Source: Blastocatellia bacterium AA13
GTDB taxonomy: Bacteria > Acidobacteriota > Blastocatellia > UBA7656
Length of the DNA: 64,000 nucleotides
Assembly: GCA_003222245.1 (NCBI GenBank)
Contig: QHVH01000005.1
Span: 89,223 to 153,222 of the forward strand
Reading direction: 5' to 3'
Shown piece after piece: positions 25,645 through 33,043 of the stretch. The notes beneath the pieces are model-generated. The model did not search any database. It saw nothing but the letters and a program-made list of their open reading frames with translations, and had not been told where the DNA came from. How positions within the stretch are numbered: the first letter of the stretch is position 1; each line of letters starts with the position of its first letter. The translations under genes and the position numbers were made by a program.

Positions 25645-27579
25645 ATGAAATCTATTTCACTATTCGTGTCCACGATCATGCTTACCGTCTTCGCGCTTGC
25701 GGCCTGCACCGGAGACATAGTCGGAAAAATCAATCCAAACCTAACCCCAATTCCTTCCTCTCACAGGAAAACGATGCGCGCGTTCGGCTCGGAAACAGAG
25801 CTGAGAGCCTACCTTCGCCGGCTCGCCGAAAAGGAAAAGCGCGAACTGCGCCGCGGCGACGGAACGCCTTCTCAAGCGACCGTCGGCGGTGAAGCGGAAA
25901 GCAAAGCGACTCCCGCGGCAAGGGCGTCCACCGACAAGGACGAGTCAGTCACCAATACACAACACGCGGGCGTTGACGAAGGAGGGATTGTCAAACTCCA
26001 CGGAAATCACCTGGTGATCCTGCGCCGAGGCCGCCTGTTTACGGTAGCAATCGGCGACGCGGCGCTCCGGCCTGTGTCGGCCGTCGATGCGTTCGGTCCA
26101 GACATTGACCCGCGGAATACCTGGTATGACGAGATGCTCGTTTCCGATGACACGATCGCGGTAATCGGATACAGCTACGAACGGGGCGGCGCCGAGGTCG
26201 GCTTGTTCAGAATCGATCGCGAAGGCCGTCTGACCTATCGGTCTACGCATCATCTCCGCTCGAATGATTATTACTCTTCGCGCAACTACGCCAGCCGGCT
26301 GATCGGCGACAAGCTGATTTTTTATACGCCGTTGTATCTGAATCCCAACGACAGCGATCCGCTTCGGAACTTTCCCGCGGTTCGGAAATGGCACAAAGGA
26401 GCAAACACGGATGAGTTTCGCCGAATCATCGCCGCCACAAACGTCTACCGGCCTGAACGGCCGATTCATTCACCATACGGTCTGGCTCTACACACAGTCA
26501 CCGTCTGCGATCTTTCGAACGGCGGGTTCGCCTGCGAAGCGACCGGCGTTGTTGGGCCCTGGGGCCGCGTGTTCTATGTCTCGCCCACAGCCGTTTACGT
26601 CTGGGTCAGCGAGTCGGTGCGTCGAGGCGACAAGAACGCAAGCGAGTCAATGGTCTATCGCATGCCGCTTGACGGCTCGGCGCCCAGCGCGCTTGGAGTG
26701 TCCGGCAGCCCGGTAGATCAATTCTCATTCCTTGAAGGCGACGACGGGAACATGAACGTCCTGGTGCGGTCGGACGCGGTAGGCGATGCGATGTGGGGTC
26801 CAGAGACGGCACAGGGAGACGTGGCGTTGATGCGCGTTTCGATCGAACGCTTTTCGGACGGCAGCGATGCAGCCCCGCCCTCCAGCTACCAAAAGCTGCC
26901 GAAACCGGAAGGCTACACTTTTCAAAATAGATTCGTCGGTGACTATTTACTATACGGCACGGGCTCCGGCTGGGGTTACGCGCAGAAGACAAATCACCCG
27001 CGTGTGTATGCGGTGGGCCTCAAAGATGGAGAGCCGCATGAGCTGTCGCTCGCTCATGGAGTGGACCGCATCGAAGCGCTCGGTCGCGACGCGGTAGTAG
27101 TAGGTACGGACGGGCGCGATTTGCACTTCACCGCTATACGGCTCGGCGAATCGCCTGAGGTCAGGGATTCATACACTCGCAAGGACGCGTCTCAGGGAGA
27201 GCTTCGCAGTCACGGCTTCTTCTACAAGGCTGACGGCGAGGACTCGGGCGTGCTGGGATTGCCGATCAGCGCGGCCGGACGGCCCGGCTATCGTCACCTG
27301 ATTGACGGCTCCGCGTCGATCCTCTTCCTTCGCAACTCATCTCTGCGCTTTCGCGAAGCCGGCGAACTCAGCGCCCGTCCCCAGACCGCGGCTGATGACG
27401 GCTGTCGCGCTTCGTGCGTGGATTGGTACGGCAATGCGCGGCCTCTCTTCATTCGAGGCCGCGTGTTTGCGCTGCTCGGCTATGAGATCGTGGAAGGGAG
27501 CTTCGACCGAGACCGAATTCACGAATTGCGCCGGGTTAACTACGCACCCGGACGCAGAGGCAATGATCGTCAGGGTTAA
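25645..27579 (+). CDS. beta-propeller-domain lipoprotein
   Basis: Predicted 644 residues. The signal peptide ends in the lipobox LAAC, so the protein should be lipid-anchored. The body matches the secreted C-terminal beta-propeller family (PF09826 type): TNTQHAGVDEGGIVKLHGN, then repeated blades such as DDTIAVIGYSYERGG and ASRLIGDKLIFYTP. The frame is open from a GTG at 25612, but ATG 25645 has GGAG at suitable distance and directly precedes the signal peptide. A strong terminator follows 33 bases after the stop. It is divergent from the caspase gene. Molecular role unknown. Confidence 0.8.
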   Translation: MKSISLFVSTIMLTVFALAACTGDIVGKINPNLTPIPSSHRKTMRAFGSETELRAYLRRLAEKEKRELRRGDGTPSQATVGGEAESKATPAARASTDKDESVTNTQHAGVDEGGIVKLHGNHLVILRRGRLFTVAIGDAALRPVSAVDAFGPDIDPRNTWYDEMLVSDDTIAVIGYSYERGGAEVGLFRIDREGRLTYRSTHHLRSNDYYSSRNYASRLIGDKLIFYTPLYLNPNDSDPLRNFPAVRKWHKGANTDEFRRIIAATNVYRPERPIHSPYGLALHTVTVCDLSNGGFACEATGVVGPWGRVFYVSPTAVYVWVSESVRRGDKNASESMVYRMPLDGSAPSALGVSGSPVDQFSFLEGDDGNMNVLVRSDAVGDAMWGPETAQGDVALMRVSIERFSDGSDAAPPSSYQKLPKPEGYTFQNRFVGDYLLYGTGSGWGYAQKTNHPRVYAVGLKDGEPHELSLAHGVDRIEALGRDAVVVGTDGRDLHFTAIRLGESPEVRDSYTRKDASQGELRSHGFFYKADGEDSGVLGLPISAAGRPGYRHLIDGSASILFLRNSSLRFREAGELSARPQTAADDGCRASCVDWYGNARPLFIRGRVFALLGYEIVEGSFDRDRIHELRRVNYAPGRRGNDRQG

Positions 27580-27612
27580 AGGTGACGTACCTCAGAATCC
27601 AGCTACGGTGTC

Positions 27613-27646
27613 GCGGGCCTGTCCTATATATGCAGGCCCGCTTTTT
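27613..27646 (+). terminator. rho-independent terminator
   Basis: Perfect 9-bp stem GCGGGCCTG (27613-27621) with CAGGCCCGC (27633-27641), 11-base loop, then TTTTT. It ends the beta-propeller gene. Confidence 0.9.
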
Positions 27647-27676
27647 GTCTGCACCAGCATTGAGGGGCTTCTAGGT

Positions 27677-28085
27677 TCGGCAAGATCAAGTCAACGCCCG
27701 GCAGAGTTGAGCCATGCACTGGCAAGATCGGCTCGCACGCCGCTCAGGTTGCGACAACGCTCTGTAGAATTGAGTCATTTGAATGCAAGAGCGACTCCCG
27801 CGCCAGCAAGACTGAGTCCCTTGCCCGCAAGATTGAGACGATGCGTTTTTGAATCGAGAGAACGGCCGGTCAGATCGAGTCTTTTGTCCGCAAGATCGAC
27901 TCCCGCATCCGCCGACTCGAGACAATCGGCGATCCGGTCGACTCACGCGCCGGCAAGATCAACTCATTTTCGAAGCGAATCGAAACCCTCCGCCCAGCGA
28001 ATGGCTGCGTGCGCGATCAGATCACTCCGTGCGCGGATCGGATCGACTCTAGCGTCAATCGGATCGACTCCAGCGTCTCGAGAAA
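27677..28085 (+). repeat. 18-unit degenerate 21-bp tandem repeat (decayed heptad coding repeat)
   Basis: Unit close to GGCAAGATCGACTCCCGCGCC, about 18 copies in register with few indels. In one plus-strand frame it reads as heptads of the form [KRQ]-I-[DE]-S-x-x-x (KIETMRF, QIESFVR, KIDSRIR, RIETLRP, RIDSSVN, RIDSSVS). There is a single TGA in the middle, no start codon context and no ribosome binding site. The phase is kept across all units, so it looks like a relic of a coiled-coil gene rather than a neutral minisatellite. Confidence 0.7.
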
Positions 28086-28345
28086 CCCCAACGGGGTTTC
28101 AACCGTCAGCCCAGGGTTGGCGAAGCCTACCCTGGGAATACAGCGCGTTCTGCCTCCAACCCCAACGGGGTTGCATCGTTCAGCCCAGGGTTGCCGAGTA
28201 CGGCTACCCTCTGGAGTTTGGCCATTCGAAGAACGAACAGTGAAAGCCCCGAAGGGGCACGAGTAAATAGCCGGGGGCCAGCGCAGCGCAGCCCTCGGTA
28301 CGATCGCCGAAAGAAGTTCGCGCCCTGAAGGGGCGCCAGCCCAGG
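28083..28345. repeat. cluster of palindromic intergenic repeats (plus-oriented copies)
   Basis: Copies at 28083-28137 (AAACCCCAACGGGGTTT then CAGCCCAGGGTTGGCG), 28157-28217 (CAACCCCAACGGGGTTG then CAGCCCAGGG), 28247-28300 (GCCCCGAAGGGGC then a GCCGGGGGCC/GCCCTCGG hairpin) and around 28321-28355 (GCGCCCTGAAGGGGCGC then CAGCCCAGGGTTG). Each copy is two hairpins in fixed order. Open frames here translate the palindromes and are not genes. Confidence 0.8.
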
Positions 28346-28531
28346 GTTGCCGCCGCGTCCTTTCCACCCCCAAAGGCGGTTGTGGACAGCATCGCGTAAA
28401 CACAATGCATCGCGAGAGAGCAACAGACCTATGATACCGCGCAAATGGCAGGCGCATTCATTGTAATGTATTACCCGCACTGTCTGACCGCCATGCCTTC
28501 CTCTTTCTTATCGTCATTAATCCATGCAGGC

Positions 28532-28752
28532 CGCAACCCCGTTGGGGTTGGGATCGATTGCGTACCCTTTCCCAAGGTAGGCGAGTTACGCCAACCTTGG
28601 GCTTCGCATCCACAACCCCTTTGGGGTTGACGCCCTCTGAATTGATAGACATCTGCTAATGGAGTCGCGCGCATTTGTGAGAATTCGAGCTCTTCCCAAG
28701 CTAGCGAGTACGCCAACCTTGGCTGACTTTCACAACCCCTTGGGGTTGACTA
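28532..28752. repeat. cluster of palindromic intergenic repeats (inverted copies)
   Basis: At 28532-28633: CAACCCCGTTGGGGTTG, then CCCAAGGTAGGCG…CGCCAACCTTGGG, then CAACCCCTTTGGGGTTG. At about 28696-28752: CCCAAGCTAGCGAG…CGCCAACCTTGG then CAACCCCTTGGGGTTG. The orientation is opposite to that of the cluster at 28.1 kb, so the two clusters form a large inverted arrangement between convergent genes. Confidence 0.8.
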
Positions 28753-28802
28753 TGCCCGCGGATGACTCGAATTTATAAACGAGGTTTTGTCGCCTTGGAG
28801 AT

Positions 28803-30188
28803 TTATTCGGCTGATCCGGCGCCGAGCCCTGAGATGATACCGCGAAGCTCGTATACCGATTCGATATAAGAAGCGGCTTTGCCCAATCGCTCTTTCGGCA
28901 ACCGCTCAGCCACGATACTGCCGGCCAGTTCCTTATACAACCGCTCATCGAGTACGATCACGCTTCTATCGCGATCGGCAGCCGCGCACAGAGCAGCGGC
29001 AATATTTACAGAGTGACCAAAAACGGTAAGGTATTGGTACTGGGGATGCCCAACCGCGGCCTCGTAGACTTCGCCGTACGCAACACTGATCCGAATGCTC
29101 ATCGCATCAAGAGGTTCTCCCATTGTGCTCCATTCGAGTTTTAATTGTTCGAAAGCATCTTTCATTTCCAGCGCGGCGGATACCGCCTTTAGCGCATGAT
29201 TTTTAACCCGCCGGGGCACATTGAACCTGAGCAGGACACCGTCGCCGATATACTTGTCCACGGTTGCTCCGTAGCGCATACCCACGTCGGTCACCTTCTC
29301 CAAGTATTCATTCAGGTGCTGGATTGCTACGCCAATGCTGAGTTCTTGAAACAAAAGCGACGATCGCGTTAGATCGCAGAACACGACCGTGGCGGCTTGC
29401 GCTTTCTGTTCCTGAGTAACACCGAGTATTTCGTAATTCTCGGGCAGTCTCGCGAATTCTGAAACGTGCTGGGCCAGCGAAGCAGTAAAAGATTCGACGA
29501 GCGGCAGATCGTCAGCCGAAAACTGATCCGCGCCTTTTTTGTTCATGAGCTGCAGCACGCCTATGACCTCGCCGCGGTGGCGGAGCGGGGAGTTCAGCAT
29601 GTCTTGAATCCGGGATCCCGATATTTTATCGGCGGCCTTGAAGTGTTGCGGGTCGGCGCTTGCTTGAGTAGCCGACGCTTCGCCTGTTCGGAAGCAGCGG
29701 CCGGCAATGCTCTGCATGGGTATTATCTTGCGCTTGAGACTCGCCGCCTGGCGGCCCGCGGGTTGAATAGAAAGAAAGACCAGCCCGACTGGTTCCGAGG
29801 ATAAGCCTCTGGAAAGCGGTATGTAGATCGAGCCTTTTTCAGCGCCGACCGATGTCATAACACTCGAGAGTTCATCATCTATTTCCATCTTTCTGGAGAG
29901 CGCCGCCGAGCCGACTCTTCTTGTTACGCTGATCGCGCTCAACAAGTCTTTGTTTCTGGCTTCGAGATCACCGATGATAGCCTGAAACCGCTCTCGGTCT
30001 TCATCGTTCTTCCTTTGAAACTCGCCGGCTGACTTTTCAAGCGCTATCTGAAGATCTTTTGTCCTGGCTTCCAGGATTGTTCTCTCGGCTTTGTAATGCG
30101 ACTCCGTTATATAGCGCGTCGCGGCCGCAACCGCCCCAAGCACCGTCACGCTGCCCGTGATGAGACCGAACATTTCAATTGGAGTCAT
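28803..30188 (-). CDS. GAF-domain class III nucleotidyl cyclase homologue, catalytic residues altered
   Basis: Predicted 461 residues. There is an N-terminal membrane helix (about 8-25), a coiled-coil stretch, a GAF domain (about 95-235, with GSIYIPLSRG and GEVIGVLQLMNKKG) and a cyclase domain (about 262-440). The first metal Asp (FCDLTRSS) and DKYIGDG with its Lys are present. The position that reads GDxVNxAAR in active enzymes is FGHSVNIAAAL here: the base-binding Asp is His and the transition-state Arg is Ala. It may therefore be inactive or act as a nucleotide sensor. AGGAAAG precedes the ATG. The permease gene upstream is on the same strand, 138 bases away. Confidence 0.8.
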   Translation of the reverse strand: MTPIEMFGLITGSVTVLGAVAAATRYITESHYKAERTILEARTKDLQIALEKSAGEFQRKNDEDRERFQAIIGDLEARNKDLLSAISVTRRVGSAALSRKMEIDDELSSVMTSVGAEKGSIYIPLSRGLSSEPVGLVFLSIQPAGRQAASLKRKIIPMQSIAGRCFRTGEASATQASADPQHFKAADKISGSRIQDMLNSPLRHRGEVIGVLQLMNKKGADQFSADDLPLVESFTASLAQHVSEFARLPENYEILGVTQEQKAQAATVVFCDLTRSSLLFQELSIGVAIQHLNEYLEKVTDVGMRYGATVDKYIGDGVLLRFNVPRRVKNHALKAVSAALEMKDAFEQLKLEWSTMGEPLDAMSIRISVAYGEVYEAAVGHPQYQYLTVFGHSVNIAAALCAAADRDRSVIVLDERLYKELAGSIVAERLPKERLGKAASYIESVYELRGIISGLGAGSAE

Positions 30189-30326
30189 TGAGTTGCTTTC
30201 CTCCCGAGAACGCGATCACGCACTCATTCTTCAAACTCACTTCCAACTTCGAACTCACTGCCAAACTATCAATACTCGCTTGAGCGGCTGGTACGGCACG
30301 CAAATGTGCCAGGTATTCTCCGTCCT

Positions 30327-32747
30327 CTATTCGTAACGAAGCGCGGCTACCGGATCGATTGCGATCGCTTTGCGGGCGGGAATACAAGATGCCAATACGA
30401 TGACTCCGGCCAGCAACAATGGAATACCAATGAAGGTAGTTGGATCGGTGGGGCTCGTTCCATACAGCAGACTGGACATGAGCCGCGACAGCGCGACAGC
30501 ACCCCCCAGGCCGAAAATTATGCCAATCAGCGCGAGTTTCAACCCGCCCCATACCATCATCATGAGAATCTGACTCTTCCGCGCGCCCAGGGCGATACGA
30601 ATGCCAATCTCGTTGAAGCGCTGAGTGACGATGTAGGAGACTACTCCATAAATGCCAAGTATCGTCAGCAGGAAAGCAAAAGCGGTTAGGATGCTGATAA
30701 GCTGTGCCTTGAATCGCTGCCGCGAAATGGAGCCGGACATTACGTCGGCCATTGTTCTGACGTTGTATAACGGCTGATCGGCGTCGACGGACAGTATCTG
30801 TTCTCGAATGGGCTCGACAATTTTTCGCGGATCAGAGCGCGCTTTTACAATCAAAGCTGTGGCCCACTGTGGGTTCTGCGCATACGATGTGTACATTTGG
30901 GGATATGGCTCCCGATTGATCCCGTTCTGATGAACATTTTCGACGATTCCGACAATAGTGAGCGGCTGGTCGGTCCCTTCAAGCGAAAGGAGCTTACCCA
31001 GTGGATCGTCGTCGGGAAAATACCTTTTGGCCAGGGCGTCATTGATGATTATTACCGGTGTTGATTCCCTGTTGTCGTGGTCAGTAAACAATCGGCCCTT
31101 AAGAAGGCGTATCGACATTGTGTCGAAATAGGAAGGACTGATCACTTGAGATTCAGCATCGTTCACCTGGCCCAGCGGCAGAGGAGGCCGTCCTTTGATA
31201 GTGAAATCCAGAATCGCGAGAGTTCCGGATAAGGGAACTACGCTCACCGCGGCGACTGCTTCAACCTCCGGCAAGTCGCCTACCTTCTGAATCACGTCTC
31301 CAAAAAATGCCGCCGCCTGATAAGGCTCTTTGTATTTTTGCCGCGGCAGAGCGATCTCGAGTGTCAGCAAGCGCTCGGGATCGAACCCCGGATTCACTTG
31401 CTGCAAGCGCACGAAGCTCTTGATCATGAGAGCGGATCCGATCAAGAGTGAGAGGACCAGAGCTACTTCCGAGATCAATAGAACGCTCAGAATACGCCGC
31501 CCGGTCACGCCTCCGGCGGAAGTTCTTCCCCCTTCCTTTAATTCGTCGTTGAAATCCGTTCCTGAAGCATGAACGGCTGGAGCGACGCCAAAAACGATCC
31601 CGGTAATCAACGAAAGGGCCACGCTGAACGCGAGAACTCGCATGTCAATGCCTGCCTTATCGAGGCGCGCGATTCCGCTAGGGCTGAGAAGGATCAGACC
31701 CCGAACGGCGAAGGGAGCGAGTAGCAGGCCTACAGCACCGCCAATGAGAGCGAGTACGCAGCTCTCGGTCAAAAATTGTTGTATGAGGCGCCTTCGCGTG
31801 GCGCCAAGCGCCTTGCGGATTGCCATCTCTCGGCGTCGTGACGTCGCCCTGACAAGAAGCAAGTTCGCCAGGTTAGCACACGCGATGAGCAGCAACAGGC
31901 CTACCGCAACCGACAGAACTAACATGGCAGGCCGAACGTCTCCCGTGAATCTCCGATACAGCGGAATGATCGTAATGCTCCATCCAGCGTTTGTTTCCGC
32001 GTATTGATTTTCGAGACGGCTTGCGATTGTTGCCATCTCCGATGAAGCTTGCTCGATCGAAGATGACGGCTTCAGCCTGCCAACGACGGATAGAAAATCC
32101 GCTCTACGCGGCAGCGCGCTTAACGTGGAGGGCAACGGCCCCCATAACTCCGCGGATTTTGAATCACCGGGGCTGGGGTATTGAAACGAAGCAGGCATTA
32201 TTCCGATAACCTCATACGGACTCTGATTGAGGATTATCGTCTTCCCAATAATATTCGTATCCGATGCGAAGCGCCGACGCCACAGGCTATAACTCAGTAT
32301 CACAACTCGGTTCTTCCCGGGCCCGTCTTCATCCTGAAGAAAGGTCCGCCCCTGGATCGGTTTCGCGCCCAGCAATTGAAACAAGCCGGGAGATACGAGG
32401 CCGCCGGGAATTCGTTCCGCCGGACCCGAGTTCGTGAGGATGGGAAACCAGCCGCCAAAGGCAGCTAGATCCTGAAATGATTGGCTCTGATTTTTCCAGT
32501 CCGTGAAATCGGCATACGACGCCGGTTCCTCCATTATGTTACTTGCTAAGTCGTTCTCCCATATCCAAACGAGTTGGTCGGGATCATCGTAGGGAAGAGC
32601 GCGAAGCAGGACAGCGTCAACGACGCTGAAGATCGCCGTGTTCGCTCCGATTCCCAAGGCGAGCGCCAGGATTGCAGTGAGGCTAAAACCGGGTTTAGCA
32701 AGGAGCGCCTTGATTGCATACCGCAAATCCTGACTCAAGAATCGCAT
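30327..32747 (-). CDS. MacB-like ABC permease of the acidobacterial duplicated-permease type
   Basis: Predicted 806 residues. It begins MRFLSQDLRYAIKALLAKPG followed by LALGIGANTAIFSVVDAVLL, the signature start of this family. Two copies of the FtsX/MacB core are seen, with periplasmic domains about 50-280 and 490-680. Membrane clusters lie at about 18-40, 285-430 and 690-800; EIGIRIALGARKSQI and RREMAIRKALGATRRRL are the paired coupling regions. GGAGG precedes the ATG. No ATPase gene is adjacent, as is usual for these orphan permeases. Export of peptides or lipids is possible; linkage to the NRPS product is speculative. Confidence 0.88.
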   Translation of the reverse strand: MRFLSQDLRYAIKALLAKPGFSLTAILALALGIGANTAIFSVVDAVLLRALPYDDPDQLVWIWENDLASNIMEEPASYADFTDWKNQSQSFQDLAAFGGWFPILTNSGPAERIPGGLVSPGLFQLLGAKPIQGRTFLQDEDGPGKNRVVILSYSLWRRRFASDTNIIGKTIILNQSPYEVIGIMPASFQYPSPGDSKSAELWGPLPSTLSALPRRADFLSVVGRLKPSSSIEQASSEMATIASRLENQYAETNAGWSITIIPLYRRFTGDVRPAMLVLSVAVGLLLLIACANLANLLLVRATSRRREMAIRKALGATRRRLIQQFLTESCVLALIGGAVGLLLAPFAVRGLILLSPSGIARLDKAGIDMRVLAFSVALSLITGIVFGVAPAVHASGTDFNDELKEGGRTSAGGVTGRRILSVLLISEVALVLSLLIGSALMIKSFVRLQQVNPGFDPERLLTLEIALPRQKYKEPYQAAAFFGDVIQKVGDLPEVEAVAAVSVVPLSGTLAILDFTIKGRPPLPLGQVNDAESQVISPSYFDTMSIRLLKGRLFTDHDNRESTPVIIINDALAKRYFPDDDPLGKLLSLEGTDQPLTIVGIVENVHQNGINREPYPQMYTSYAQNPQWATALIVKARSDPRKIVEPIREQILSVDADQPLYNVRTMADVMSGSISRQRFKAQLISILTAFAFLLTILGIYGVVSYIVTQRFNEIGIRIALGARKSQILMMMVWGGLKLALIGIIFGLGGAVALSRLMSSLLYGTSPTDPTTFIGIPLLLAGVIVLASCIPARKAIAIDPVAALRYE

Positions 32748-33043
32748 CTCCTACCTCCGTTTGCCGCTGGCTCTGTACTCATTCGAGTCACGCTGGACAC
32801 CGATGACTCTTCGTTGACGCGAGTGCTCCGTAAAGCAATCCCGCATAGCTTAATTAGTTGTTCAAATGTTGTCAGGACGCCCAACCGCGGATAACCTAGC
32901 AAAGGCCATGGCGCCTTGCAAGCATTCATAAAAATGGGTAGTGACCTGACCCAATGACCAATGACAAGTCATCGGGCCCTGACATTTTCCAGCGGGATGA
33001 GACTGCGTTAGAATTGCGGACCCCGAATGAAAGGAGCTAATGA
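32748..33043. other. divergent promoter region
   Basis: About 300 bases between divergent permease and acylase genes. It holds AAAGGAG at 33030-33036, a good ribosome binding site for the acylase ATG at 33044. No further structure was recognised. Confidence 0.4.

Noticed and set aside
27677..28085. CRISPR array
   Set aside because: Units are contiguous and degenerate with no unique spacers, and no cas genes are present.
27302..28243. 313-codon frame across the beta-propeller end and the repeats
   Set aside because: It overlaps a well-supported gene out of frame, then reads through a terminator, the 21-bp repeat and palindromes.
28017..28480. several 60-150-codon frames over the palindromes
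   Set aside because: They only translate the repeat units (patterns such as NPNGV or QPQRG) on both strands.
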